A DNA stretch of 64,000 bases from Lysobacter gummosus (GTDB lineage: Bacteria; Pseudomonadota; Gammaproteobacteria; Xanthomonadales; Xanthomonadaceae), in assembly GCF_001442805.1 (NCBI RefSeq), contig NZ_CP011131.1, positions 5,518,001 to 5,582,000 of the forward strand. Reading direction: 5' to 3'. The translations under genes and the position numbers were made by a program. Each line of letters begins with the position of its first letter. Positions within the stretch are counted from its first letter, which is position 1. Positions 1 to 7,599 of this stretch are shown piece by piece. The notes under the pieces were generated by a model. It made no database searches, was not told the origin of the DNA, and was given only the letters and a program-made list of their open reading frames with translations.

Positions 1-3000
1 ACCGTGCACGTCGGCCTGGTCGAAGCCGATGGTTCCCAGATTTCATTCACTCCGGTGGGCGATATCTATGAGAGCGATGACGGCCGCGGCGATCGAGCCG
101 TCAAAGATGGCGATCAATGGTGGGTCTATCGCAGCGACCGAGTGCTGCGTTTCGACGCCGATGGCCGACTGCTGGAACAGCGCTTCGAAAGCGGGACGTC
201 GTTGACCTATGCCTACGACGCGGCGCGTCGGCTCAGCACCATCACCCATAGCAGCGGCCGCAGTTTGGCGTTCGACTATGCCGCCTCGAACGGCGACGCC
301 CCCATCGCGGCGATCCGCTCGTCCGGGCGGGCGCTGGCTACCTATGCCTATACGGCGGGCGGCCAGATCGAAACGGCGACCTATGCGAACTCCACGAATC
401 GACGCTACCACTACGAGGACACGCGCTTTCCGCGCTATCTGACCGGCGTAACCATCGAGGGCGACAGGCGCTTCAGCACGTTCGTTTATGACGCCAAGGG
501 CCGGGTGATCTCCAGTCAGCACGATGGCGGTGCCGACGGCGTGACGTTGAGCTATCCCGAAGAAGGGGGCTCCATCATCACCAATGCACTGGGGCAACAG
601 ACCACATTGGGACTAGCTAGCGCTCCCCCAAGCGAGGCGCCGCGCAAGATCAGCGACCTGACCGATAGCCGTGGTACGGCCGGAACCACGTACTACGACG
701 AAGAGACGGACTTCCGTCGTCGCGTAGCTACCACCACCGACCGCAAAGGCATTGTGACCGAGCATGCCTACACCGAAGCCAACGATCTGGTCACCGGGGC
801 GCCGGCACGGACCCATACGGTCACCGAGGCCAAGGGAACACCCCAGCAGCGGATCAGCGTTGCCGTAACCGATGTGGCCAGCAATCGCCCGATCTTGGCG
901 AAGGTCGGCAACCAAGAAACCCGCATCGTGCGCAACGCCCGCCTGCAGCCGGCCAGCGTAAGCGTGCGCGACACGGTCAGTAACGAAGTTCGCACCACGA
1001 CCTACGCGTACTGCGAGGCCGCTGACGTCGCAGCCAGCAACAGCCCGTGTCCTGTGCTTGGCCTATTGAAGTCGGTGGACGGTCCTCGGACCGACGTTAA
1101 CGACGTCACCCGCTTCGAGTACTACGGCAGCGACGACTCGGTCTGCACGGCGACCCCGGAGCTTTGCACGTATCGCAAGGGTGATCTGCGCAAAACCATC
1201 GACGCGCTGGGCCGGGCGACGGAAATCGTGGGCTACGACCCTGACGGCCGCCCGCTGTCAGTGGTGGACACCAATGGCCTCGTCACCGACTTCACCTACA
1301 ACCCGCGTGGTTGGCTCACCGCGACTAAGGTGCGTGGACCGGACGACAACTCCCAGCAAGACGACCGCATTACCGAGGTCGCCTATTACCTGGATGGCCC
1401 GGTACAAACTGTCACCTTGCCGGGACAATCGCCAGTCAACTTCGACTACGACAACGCACGCCGCTTAAATTCCATTAGCAACAGCTCAGGCGAGATAATC
1501 GACTACACGCTCGACAACGCCGGCAACATCAAGAAACAGGAGAACCGCAGCGGCAGCGGCCAACTGACCCATACCCTGTCCCGGGTCTACGACGCACTGG
1601 GACAGCTGATCACGACCAAGGACGCATCGCAGAACCCGACCGGCTTCACTTATGACGCCAATGGCAACGCCGATTTGATCACAGATGCTTTGGGCCGCAA
1701 GGCAAGCCAGTCTTACGATCCGCTCAATCGACTGTCTGCGACGTTGCAAGATGTTGGTGGATTGGCGGTGAAGACCGTCATGGAGTACAACGCGCTCGAT
1801 CAGGTCACCAAGGTCACGGATCCGAAGGGGCTGAATACTGTTTATGCCTATAACGGCTTCGGCGATCAAACCAAGCTCACTAGCCCGGACACCGGCGTCA
1901 CCGACTACACCTATAACGCGGCAGGTCTGCCCACGACCAAGAAGGACGCCAACGATTCCGTCGCGCATCGATACACCTACGACGCGTTGAATCGACCGAC
2001 GGCGATCTTCTACACCACCGTCGGTCCGGCCGATGTCGAGTATGACTACGACACCGTCAACGCGGTCTGCACCACCGATGAAGCTTTTGCCCTGGGTCGC
2101 GTTACCGCCATGCGCGCCGAAGGTACGGAACTACAGTATTGCTATGACCGTTTCGGGCAAGTCGTCCGCAAGGTGCAGACGGTCGCCGGCAAGAGCTTCA
2201 CCCTGCGCTATGCCTACAACAAGGCAGGCCTGCTTCAAGCAATTACATATCCTGATGGTGCCGTGGCCGACTATTGGCGCGACAACCTTGGCCGCATCCT
2301 GGATATTCATGTCACGCCGGCCGGCGGTGTCCGGACCAAGTTGCTCGATGGCACCATTTATCAGCCCTTTGGACCGTCGCTGGGTTGGACCTATGGCAAC
2401 GGCCGCTACGTGATGATCGACTCGGATCTGGACTATCGCACCAAGTCAATCCGCGACCCGGCCAGCGGTGGTTTGTCCCTCGGCTACGTCTACAACCAGG
2501 TCGGCGAGATTAAGGAGCTGAAGGACGGCCTGCTGAGCACCAGCTTGGCGAAGTACGACTACGATGCGCTGAGCCGACTGACGGCGACCCGCGACGGCCC
2601 GACGAGTACCGCGATCGAGACCTACGAGTACGATCTGACGGGCAATCGGAAGAAATTGATTCGTGGCACAGCCCAGGAAGATTACGTCTATCCAACCACC
2701 AATCACCGCTTGGGCAGCATCAACATAGTGGGCGGCGGCACCACCAGCCGCAGCTACAACGCTGTCGGAAATACCATCGCCATCGGCGGTACGGCCAAGG
2801 AATACGCGTACAACGCCAATGACCGTCTGACCCAAGTCAAGCAAGCTAGCGTGGTTAAAGCGAACTATCGCTACAACGCGCTCGGAGAGCGTGTCGCAGT
2901 AACGAACGGCGCCACCAGCACCATTGATACCTACACGTTATACGACGAGAGCGGTAACTGGATCGGCGACTACGACGTCGATGGCGTAGCCAAGCAGCAG

Positions 3001-3786
3001 GCGATTTGGTTCGACGGCGTGCCGGCGGGCCTACTGTTCGGTAGCGGCTCAACGCAGTCGATCAGGTATGTTGAGACCGATCATCTAGGAACGCCACGCG
3101 CGGTCATCGACCCCACCCGGAATGTTGCGATCTGGACCTGGGATGCGAAGAACGAAGTCTTCGGCAACAGTCCTCCGAATCAAGATCCGGATCTGGACGG
3201 CGCCGCGTTCGTGTTCAACATGCGGTTCCCGGGACAACGATTCGACCCCGGCAGTGGACTCATCTACAACTACTTCCGCGACTACGATCCGACCATAGGA
3301 CGCTACATCCAGAGTGATCCTATTGGTTTGAATGGAGGCATGAACACATATGCTTATGTTGCCGGGAACCCAATACGTTATTCGGACCCTAGTGGCTTGG
3401 CGGCAGTAGTGGCTCCCGTTAGCCCAGTTCTCCCAGATCTTCGATGGCTATTGGCTGGTTCGCGATTTGCGAGCCCGGTTCTTATGGCTCTTTCGATTCC
3501 GAGTGACACACCCACAAAGCAATCGAGGGTGGTACCTTATCCTGAACGGATGCGTGGAAAATATACATGTATCTGTCGAGCGGACAGAAATGGCAGAAGC
3601 GCAGATAATTGCTCAATTGATGACCAAGATTTTGCATTCGGTTATGGTGAGGGCCCTGATGTTCAGACAGCTAAGAGAGCAGCCGAAAAAAGCGCTAAAG
3701 ACGCGCTAGGAGCCAAGTCTGTGCATCACGTTCAATGCAGGTGCACCTCTCCTAAGGGCGACCGCATAATTCCACACTCAAACTGA
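1..3786 (+). CDS. RHS/YD-repeat protein with variable C-terminal tip (5' end outside window)
   Basis: The reading frame is open at base 1, so the N-terminus lies outside the window. The visible 1261 codons are a long series of YD repeats (many copies of patterns like YDALNR, YTYDA, YDYD), which in RHS proteins build a beta-cocoon that encloses a C-terminal toxin. The hallmark end of the RHS core (YIQSDPIGL followed by YAYVAGNPIRYSDPSGL) lies near codons 1104-1130. The last ~130 residues are different: Cys-containing (YTCICR, VQCRCT), Lys/Ala-rich near the end, and encoded by visibly AT-richer DNA. I do not recognise this tip; by analogy with polymorphic toxins it is a candidate toxin domain. 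The next gene, 10 bp downstream, would be its immunity gene. RHS identity is near certain; toxin activity is inferred. Confidence 0.93.
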   Translation, partial: TVHVGLVEADGSQISFTPVGDIYESDDGRGDRAVKDGDQWWVYRSDRVLRFDADGRLLEQRFESGTSLTYAYDAARRLSTITHSSGRSLAFDYAASNGDAPIAAIRSSGRALATYAYTAGGQIETATYANSTNRRYHYEDTRFPRYLTGVTIEGDRRFSTFVYDAKGRVISSQHDGGADGVTLSYPEEGGSIITNALGQQTTLGLASAPPSEAPRKISDLTDSRGTAGTTYYDEETDFRRRVATTTDRKGIVTEHAYTEANDLVTGAPARTHTVTEAKGTPQQRISVAVTDVASNRPILAKVGNQETRIVRNARLQPASVSVRDTVSNEVRTTTYAYCEAADVAASNSPCPVLGLLKSVDGPRTDVNDVTRFEYYGSDDSVCTATPELCTYRKGDLRKTIDALGRATEIVGYDPDGRPLSVVDTNGLVTDFTYNPRGWLTATKVRGPDDNSQQDDRITEVAYYLDGPVQTVTLPGQSPVNFDYDNARRLNSISNSSGEIIDYTLDNAGNIKKQENRSGSGQLTHTLSRVYDALGQLITTKDASQNPTGFTYDANGNADLITDALGRKASQSYDPLNRLSATLQDVGGLAVKTVMEYNALDQVTKVTDPKGLNTVYAYNGFGDQTKLTSPDTGVTDYTYNAAGLPTTKKDANDSVAHRYTYDALNRPTAIFYTTVGPADVEYDYDTVNAVCTTDEAFALGRVTAMRAEGTELQYCYDRFGQVVRKVQTVAGKSFTLRYAYNKAGLLQAITYPDGAVADYWRDNLGRILDIHVTPAGGVRTKLLDGTIYQPFGPSLGWTYGNGRYVMIDSDLDYRTKSIRDPASGGLSLGYVYNQVGEIKELKDGLLSTSLAKYDYDALSRLTATRDGPTSTAIETYEYDLTGNRKKLIRGTAQEDYVYPTTNHRLGSINIVGGGTTSRSYNAVGNTIAIGGTAKEYAYNANDRLTQVKQASVVKANYRYNALGERVAVTNGATSTIDTYTLYDESGNWIGDYDVDGVAKQQAIWFDGVPAGLLFGSGSTQSIRYVETDHLGTPRAVIDPTRNVAIWTWDAKNEVFGNSPPNQDPDLDGAAFVFNMRFPGQRFDPGSGLIYNYFRDYDPTIGRYIQSDPIGLNGGMNTYAYVAGNPIRYSDPSGLAAVVAPVSPVLPDLRWLLAGSRFASPVLMALSIPSDTPTKQSRVVPYPERMRGKYTCICRADRNGRSADNCSIDDQDFAFGYGEGPDVQTAKRAAEKSAKDALGAKSVHHVQCRCTSPKGDRIIPHSN

Positions 3787-3796
3787 GCTCAATTGC

Positions 3797-4270
3797 ATGA
3801 CCAACTACTACTTAAGGCAGCAACTCGACTCCGCAATTGAGGAAATAAATTCCGGAAGCTGCTCCGTTGCAAAGGGTATTCTTGAGCCTCTCATAAGGCT
3901 ACTAGTGCCGGAGGCGATTTATCTTTATTCGACATTTAGTGTCGCCGACTCGGAATCGGATGCCGACTTTGAAATGCGCAGCGTCTCTCTGCTGAACGAC
4001 GCTGCGATGCTTGGCTATGCCCCCGCCATGTATGCTCTTGGCACGCACTATGAAAGCGGTGATGTAATAGACCGTGATATGAATCGGGCTGAAATACTCT
4101 TCAGCTCGGCCGCCGCCCAAGGACATATGCGATCGAAATTTAGATATGGATTGATTCTTCTTGACGACCAGCGGGAAAATAGTCGGGATAAGGCAAAAAG
4201 CCTGATCAGAGAGGCCGCCGAAGGAGGAGTTGAAGATGCCGCTGATTTTTTAAAGGAGTTAGAGCAGTGA
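3797..4270 (+). CDS. Sel1-like repeat protein, candidate immunity gene for the RHS tip
   Basis: A 157-residue soluble protein starting 10 bp after the RHS stop, with no signal peptide. Residues ~65-155 show two to three Sel1/TPR-like helical units (LLNDAAMLGYAPAMYALGTH, LFSSAAAQGHMRSKFRYGLI, SLIREAAEGGVEDAADFL). Sel1-like repeat proteins are known as immunity partners in several polymorphic toxin loci, and position and tight spacing fit that role. Its base composition is AT-rich like the RHS tip and unlike the RHS core, suggesting that tip and immunity gene were acquired together. The immunity function is inference; the repeats are visible. Confidence 0.75.
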   Translation: MTNYYLRQQLDSAIEEINSGSCSVAKGILEPLIRLLVPEAIYLYSTFSVADSESDADFEMRSVSLLNDAAMLGYAPAMYALGTHYESGDVIDRDMNRAEILFSSAAAQGHMRSKFRYGLILLDDQRENSRDKAKSLIREAAEGGVEDAADFLKELEQ

Positions 4271-4515
4271 GCTTTTGGCGCCGCTACCATACTTCCATCG
4301 TTGCGGCATCGCCAAAACGTCGAACCTGACTTCGCGGTGACGACGGAGCCGAGAACTGAACCGGCGACTAAGCGGTTACCACGATCGTGTGAGTCGGTCG
4401 ATGATGCCGATCTGAATAAGCAAATCGCGCCCTAAAAATGTGGTGGCACATCCATCAGACTCCAGCAATTAACTGCCCCTTGGGGCTGAGAGTTGGACGG
4501 ACAACTAAGGCGTTG

Positions 4516-4553
4516 AGGGCTGGGCTCCGTACGTCGCGGAGCTCAGCCCTTTT
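4516..4553 (+). terminator. Rho-independent terminator after RHS/immunity unit
   Basis: Arms AGGGCTGGGCTCCG (4516-4529) and CGGAGCTCAGCCCT (4537-4550) pair over 14 bp with one G-T wobble and a 7-nt loop, followed by TTT. It lies 250 bp beyond the Sel1-like gene. Confidence 0.65.
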
Positions 4554-4690
4554 AGTTTGATCTGATGCGACCCCAAATCTTCAACTATATGATCAGCCGG
4601 CTTCCGTCTCAAAGATGCCGGCCAACCACGCGTACTCTGAAGTCGCCGAGCACACGGCAACTCGCTGAGCAATACGGCGCCTCAGGCGGC

Positions 4691-4723
4691 TAAAACAAGA
4701 AGCCCCGCACTTGGCGGGGCTTC
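4691..4723 (-). terminator. Rho-independent terminator for the leftward lipoprotein gene
   Basis: A perfect 10-bp stem GAAGCCCCGC/GCGGGGCTTC (4699-4708 and 4714-4723) with a 5-nt loop. On the minus strand it is followed by TTGTTTTA, the expected U-rich tail, so it terminates the lipoprotein gene that ends at 4857. Confidence 0.75.
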
Positions 4724-4856
4724 AACACTTCAATGCGGCGAGTCGAGACCCGCCTTACGCGGGTTCAAGTCAGGCAGGCCGTTCGACGCGCAGTTGGATA
4801 AGACGGTATTTACGTTGCTATAGGGCGGAATTCATTCCGCCTTACACGGGTTAAAC

Positions 4857-5384
4857 TTACTGAAGTCCTGCCTCAATGGAAGCAGGTACCAGACTACATG
4901 CAACTACACTATTGGCTAGGCTTAATGCGGCACCATACCCCTTGGGATCAGCGCTTTCGAACTCAACACTGACCATGTTGCCAGAGTCATCGAAATCGGA
5001 TACCAAAAGACTGCGCCTCCCTTCTGTTTGAATCACATGCACCGCCCGCCCTGGGGAGGAGGCAATCCTTTCTGAGGTTGAGTTCGGCTCAGTGCCGAAT
5101 TTGCCAACAGCAATTTTCAACTCCGCGCCGTAAGCCAACAATTCGCCAACCGTGGGATAACCGCGCATACCATTACGAAGCGCGCCGCGAATGATGCCCG
5201 CGTCCTTTAGGCAAACTCCATAGTACGTGCTCACCGGATATAGGCTCGTCGAAAGCAACTCCCTGCTTGTCAGGCGGGTGCTCGCTGACCGCTCACCCTT
5301 AACCTCCTGATTATCAGAGTTAGGCTTGGTGCAACCAGACAGGAGCAACACGGCACCTATCACGATGTACTGGATCAATTGCAT
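4857..5384 (-). CDS. Small outer-membrane-type lipoprotein, unknown function
   Basis: A 175-residue protein beginning MQLIQYIVIGAVLLLSGCTK: a short signal peptide ending in a lipobox (LLSG-C) at about residue 18, so the Cys is expected to be lipidated. The ATG at 5384 is chosen because GAGGA lies 6 nt upstream; an ATG two codons earlier directly abuts that Shine-Dalgarno. The mature part contains YYGVCLKDAGIIRGAL and ends CSLVPASIEAGLQ; I recognise no domain. It is followed by its own terminator at 4691-4723. It could be an eroded member of the neighbouring cassette array, but no attC-like element lies between them. Confidence 0.75.
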   Translation of the reverse strand: MQLIQYIVIGAVLLLSGCTKPNSDNQEVKGERSASTRLTSRELLSTSLYPVSTYYGVCLKDAGIIRGALRNGMRGYPTVGELLAYGAELKIAVGKFGTEPNSTSERIASSPGRAVHVIQTEGRRSLLVSDFDDSGNMVSVEFESADPKGYGAALSLANSVVACSLVPASIEAGLQ

Positions 5385-5528
5385 TCGCATTCCTCGACGT
5401 TCCACCTTTCAAGCAGTCTCGCTATATCCCACGCCGAAACGCTGAACGCAGGCACCGTGCTGTAATCAGTTCCCATTACTGTTGGCCTCTCTTTCCGGGG
5501 GGCCAAATTGTCAGGGTGCCCTAACAAA

Positions 5529-5882
5529 TCATGTCCCACCTCGTGACCAAACGTGCTCCAATCGAAGCTGTTCCAATAATGACCTCCTTCTTACACACAA
5601 CCTTTCCGTGTTTGTTGAACCGACAACTTCCCAACTTGCGAAAACAGCGGTGCCATACATGTACTCATGCGAGAGGTCAGATCCGCTGCACCACATGGGA
5701 TATGGAGGAGAGTTGATCATGACGGGCCGACCAACAACTGCCAGAACCTTGTCCTCCGTTTCGCCGATTGAAATGCGTGAAACCCATTCTGAGTAATGAG
5801 CTACGTGATGCCACCACCAGCTTATGTATCCAGTAGCCGCAACTCCTAGAACCAGGGCGATCATCTTAGTAGCGAGTTTCAC
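5529..5882 (-). CDS. Membrane-anchored BamE/SmpA-like small protein (last cassette)
   Basis: A 117-residue protein starting GTG at 5882, with GAGGG about 10 nt upstream. Residues 5-24 form a signal anchor (KMIALVLGVAATGYISWWW). The segment ISIGETEDKVLAVVGRPV resembles the helical signature of SmpA/BamE-fold proteins (IxxGMTxxEVxxLLGxP). The C-terminus is basic. It directly follows the attC site with the best conserved R' box (5905-5911). No attC is visible after its stop, so it may be the terminal cassette with a lost site, or a resident gene at the array end. Function unknown. Confidence 0.65.
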   Translation of the reverse strand: MKLATKMIALVLGVAATGYISWWWHHVAHYSEWVSRISIGETEDKVLAVVGRPVMINSPPYPMWCSGSDLSHEYMYGTAVFASWEVVGSTNTERLCVRRRSLLEQLRLEHVWSRGGT

Positions 5883-5904
5883 GTGCGATGACCCTCTATT
5901 TAGC

Positions 5905-5962
5905 GCTTAACGCCTGAGTTAAGCCGAGCCGTGAAGCGCCTTCAGTCGGAGAAAGACGCCAA
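5905..5962 (-). repeat. attC site 7 (degenerate at R'' end)
   Basis: On the minus strand it ends ...CGGCTCGGCTTAACTCAGGC-GTTAAGC. R' GTTAAGC (5905-5911) matches the GTTRRRY core exactly, and the inner L' stretch is canonical. The other half (GTCTTTCTCCGACTGAAGGC) is diverged and no RYYYAAC box is obvious. Confidence 0.7.
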
Positions 5963-5973
5963 ATCCGAGCGCA

Positions 5974-6246
5974 CTACCCGGAAAGCGCGGCCAGCACAAT
6001 AATGCCAATGGATACGGCAGCCACGCTGAGGAGCAGCAGCCACTCACGGGTGTTGAAGTTTAGCAATGGGAAGCTGGTGGGATTAAAAAGAGAGCGTAAG
6101 ACCGGCTTGCCAACCCGACGGTAGTGCAGAGCGAAGACAGCATTGCCCGCAACTACGGAGAAAGCGAAGAATAGAACTATGAGTGCAGTCTGGATGTCAG
6201 GCATGGCGGTGAAAGCTTCTTCAAATCGCTGCAGAACGTTTTGCAT
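5974..6246 (-). CDS. Two-helix membrane protein, cassette-encoded, unknown
   Basis: A 90-residue protein with two clear transmembrane helices: residues ~18-40 (IQTALIVLFFAFSVVAGNAV) and ~68-88 (EWLLLLSVAAVSIGIIVLAA), joined by a basic loop (YRRVGKPVLRS). No family is recognised. The stop lies next to attC site 7. Small membrane proteins of unknown role are common integron cassette cargo. The start ATG at 6246 has only a weak ribosome-binding sequence. Confidence 0.65.
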   Translation of the reverse strand: MQNVLQRFEEAFTAMPDIQTALIVLFFAFSVVAGNAVFALHYRRVGKPVLRSLFNPTSFPLLNFNTREWLLLLSVAAVSIGIIVLAALSG

Positions 6247-6328
6247 TTGGAGCTACCAGGATTTAGTGGACAGGAGCTAGCATCCGAGCTCGTGGCTGGG
6301 GTGGTAATCGCCACAAGGCTATTGCTGG

Positions 6329-6376
6329 GGCTCATTTGTGAGCCGCGAGACGGCTTCGGCTCAAACGGGCTCAGAC
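6329..6376 (-). repeat. attC site 6 (strongly degenerate)
   Basis: The core hairpin GAGCCGCGAGACGGCTTCGGCTC (6340-6362, one inserted base) corresponds to the stem of the other sites. R''-like GTCTGAG (6370-6376) overlaps the stop of the upstream cassette gene, and R'-like ATGAGCC (6329-6335) is one change from GTTRRRY. About 80 bp of extra sequence separates it from the next gene. Confidence 0.5.
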
Positions 6377-6790
6377 CGGTGAAACTCCCACAAAAAGATT
6401 CATGGCTGCAATGTAACCAAAGGCGAGCACAGCAGCTCCTACACAGACATGCGCGATGTTGTGGGCCATTGCGCGAGATGCGCCGTCCGATTGGCGCTGG
6501 AACAGCATTGCCTTGTGTACCTGATAGAGCGCAGCGGCCGAGCCGACCAGGAGTAACACACCAAGAGTAAACGCCACCGGGTGGTTGGCGATGAGATACC
6601 CCTCAAGATATTTGCCGTGGTTCGCGACTGCAGCCTCCCACGTCGGCGGCAGCGACTTGCCATCGAGATCAAGGCTTGCGATTGGCTCGGCCGCAATAAA
6701 AGCGACGACCGTAACGAAGCCTGCGAACAGCGGGAACCACAGCGCCAATTCCAGGATGTAGATCAAAGGGAATTTGAACTTCTTGAGCAT
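6371..6790 (-). CDS. Three-helix membrane protein, cassette-encoded, unknown
   Basis: A 139-residue integral membrane protein. I start it at MLKKFKF (6790) because the possible upstream extension to 6853 is encoded entirely by attC site 5 and its flank. Hydrophobic segments lie at ~8-35 (IYILELALWFPLFAGFV), ~70-95 (AFTLGVLLLVGSAAALYQV) and ~112-135 (HVCVGAAVLAFGYIAAMNLF). No family recognised. Its TGA stop lies within the degenerate attC site 6. Confidence 0.68.
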   Translation of the reverse strand: MLKKFKFPLIYILELALWFPLFAGFVTVVAFIAAEPIASLDLDGKSLPPTWEAAVANHGKYLEGYLIANHPVAFTLGVLLLVGSAAALYQVHKAMLFQRQSDGASRAMAHNIAHVCVGAAVLAFGYIAAMNLFVGVSPV

Positions 6791-6795
6791 GTGGG

Positions 6796-6854
6796 GTCTC
6801 ATCCTTGAATTAAGCCGAGCCGCGAAGCGGCTTCGGCTTGAATGAATTGCCAAG
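6796..6854 (-). repeat. attC site 5
   Basis: The full-length inner region is well conserved (minus strand AATTCATTCAAGCCGAAGCC and CGCGGCTCGGCTTAATTC). The R' position reads ATGAGAC (6796-6802), not GTTAGAC, and R'' reads CTTGGCA (6848-6854), not GCCTAAC. Both crossover boxes are thus mutated while the hairpin is intact. Confidence 0.75.
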
Positions 6855-6861
6855 TGCGCGC

Positions 6862-7167
6862 TTAGTCACCGATGAACCAAATATAGGTATGCACCATCTC
6901 AGCTCCTTCCAACAGCCGCATGATGGCCTGTAGATGCTCACGTGGTCTTGCGTCAGTAATCTCAGGTAACAATAGACGCAGCTCCATTAGTAGTACGGAA
7001 AGCTGTTGCTGATTGAAGCAGGCATCCCCCGCTGGATCAATATACCGTAGACAGACACTGCTGGATTGGCGGTAGAAAACTCTACTGAGCTTGCTGAGCG
7101 CGCCGTTATCTTCGACGACCCCGAGAACTTTCCCTTGTTCATCTTTCCAAAAGACATCTATGCCCAT
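6862..7167 (-). CDS. Conserved-looking cassette protein of unknown function
   Basis: A 101-residue soluble protein (MGIDVFWKDEQGKVLGVVED...HTYIWFIGD). The beginning alternates short beta-strands (IDVFWKD, GKVLGVV), and a helical second half (QQQLSVLLMELRLLLPEI, REHLQAIMRLLEGAEM) precedes a short hydrophobic end. Small proteins of this layout are frequent in Xanthomonas integron arrays, but I cannot name a family. It is bounded by attC sites 5 and 4. Confidence 0.65.
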   Translation of the reverse strand: MGIDVFWKDEQGKVLGVVEDNGALSKLSRVFYRQSSSVCLRYIDPAGDACFNQQQLSVLLMELRLLLPEITDARPREHLQAIMRLLEGAEMVHTYIWFIGD

Positions 7168-7173
7168 ACATGC

Positions 7174-7233
7174 ACCTAATGCCTGAATCGAGGCGAGCCG
7201 CGAAGCGGCTTCGGCTTGGATGAATTGTCAGCC
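7174..7233 (-). repeat. attC site 4
   Basis: A 60-bp site. R'' GGCTGAC (7227-7233) contains the TGA stop of the cassette gene upstream; R' reads ATTAGGT (7174-7180), one base from GTTRRRY. The core hairpin GCGAGCCGCGAAGCGGCTTC is intact. Confidence 0.82.
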
Positions 7234-7521
7234 CCGCTTGGTGAAGCGAACAGGCGGACGACTGGAGTCGCTCCCTTCTGGAGCCATTTCAGGCGCAGGG
7301 CGAATCTGCCAGCCTTGTTCCGATGCCCACTGCTTGAGCTGATTGTGCTCGATCAGTGGGCTGTCAAACGATTGTGGGTTTGGCTCAACCGAAGGGAATG
7401 CTAAAGCGACTTGTGCATAAGGCACAACGAGGTCGTTCCCTCCGCACTCATTCAAATCCCTTTCTAATACGGAAAGCCATCTCGGCGCGTTGCTCCGCCA
7501 CCTTTCCCGTTTTTCAGTCAT
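7228..7521 (-). CDS. Hypothetical cassette protein
   Basis: A 97-residue protein from ATG at 7521 (MTEKRERWRSNAPRWLSVLE), with a possible TTG start six codons earlier. It is charged and Trp-rich at the start, has no membrane segment, and ends in a proline/serine-rich tail (PAPEMAPEGSDSSRPPVRF). No domain is recognised. Its TGA stop is embedded in the R'' box of attC site 4, good evidence that it is a genuine cassette gene. Confidence 0.6.
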   Translation of the reverse strand: MTEKRERWRSNAPRWLSVLERDLNECGGNDLVVPYAQVALAFPSVEPNPQSFDSPLIEHNQLKQWASEQGWQIRPAPEMAPEGSDSSRPPVRFTKRG

Positions 7522-7539
7522 ATCGAACTGTCCATTCAA

Positions 7540-7599
7540 CGTTAACGCCCGAATAGAGCCGAGCCGCGAAGCGGCTTCGGCCTGAATAAGTTATTAGAC
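7540..7599 (-). repeat. attC site 3
   Basis: A 60-bp site. R''-like GTCTAAT (7593-7599) contains the TAA stop of the HNH gene. R' GTTAACG (7540-7546) fits GTTRRRY at most positions. The stem GCCGAGCCGCGAAGCGGC is perfect. Confidence 0.82.

Larger units (their letters stand above)
4271..4856. other. Intergenic stretch with two hairpins and a short repeated motif
   Basis: No convincing gene is seen in these 586 bases. It contains a terminator-like hairpin near 4516-4553 for the RHS/immunity unit and one at 4691-4723 reading leftward for the lipoprotein gene. A short motif (CCGCCTTACGCGGGTTCAA at ~4751, a diverged copy at ~4837) occurs twice in the same orientation, the second copy attached to the palindrome GGCGGAATTCATTCCGCC at 4824-4841. 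This looks like an interspersed REP-type element. Confidence 0.5.

Noticed and set aside
5385..5528. An eighth attC site after the last cassette gene
   Set aside because: GTTAGGG occurs near 5519 on the minus strand, but no matching hairpin core or R'' partner is present.
6791..6853. N-terminal extension of the cassette membrane protein to 6853
   Set aside because: The extra codons are entirely the attC hairpin and flank; the ATG at 6790 starts a normal membrane protein.
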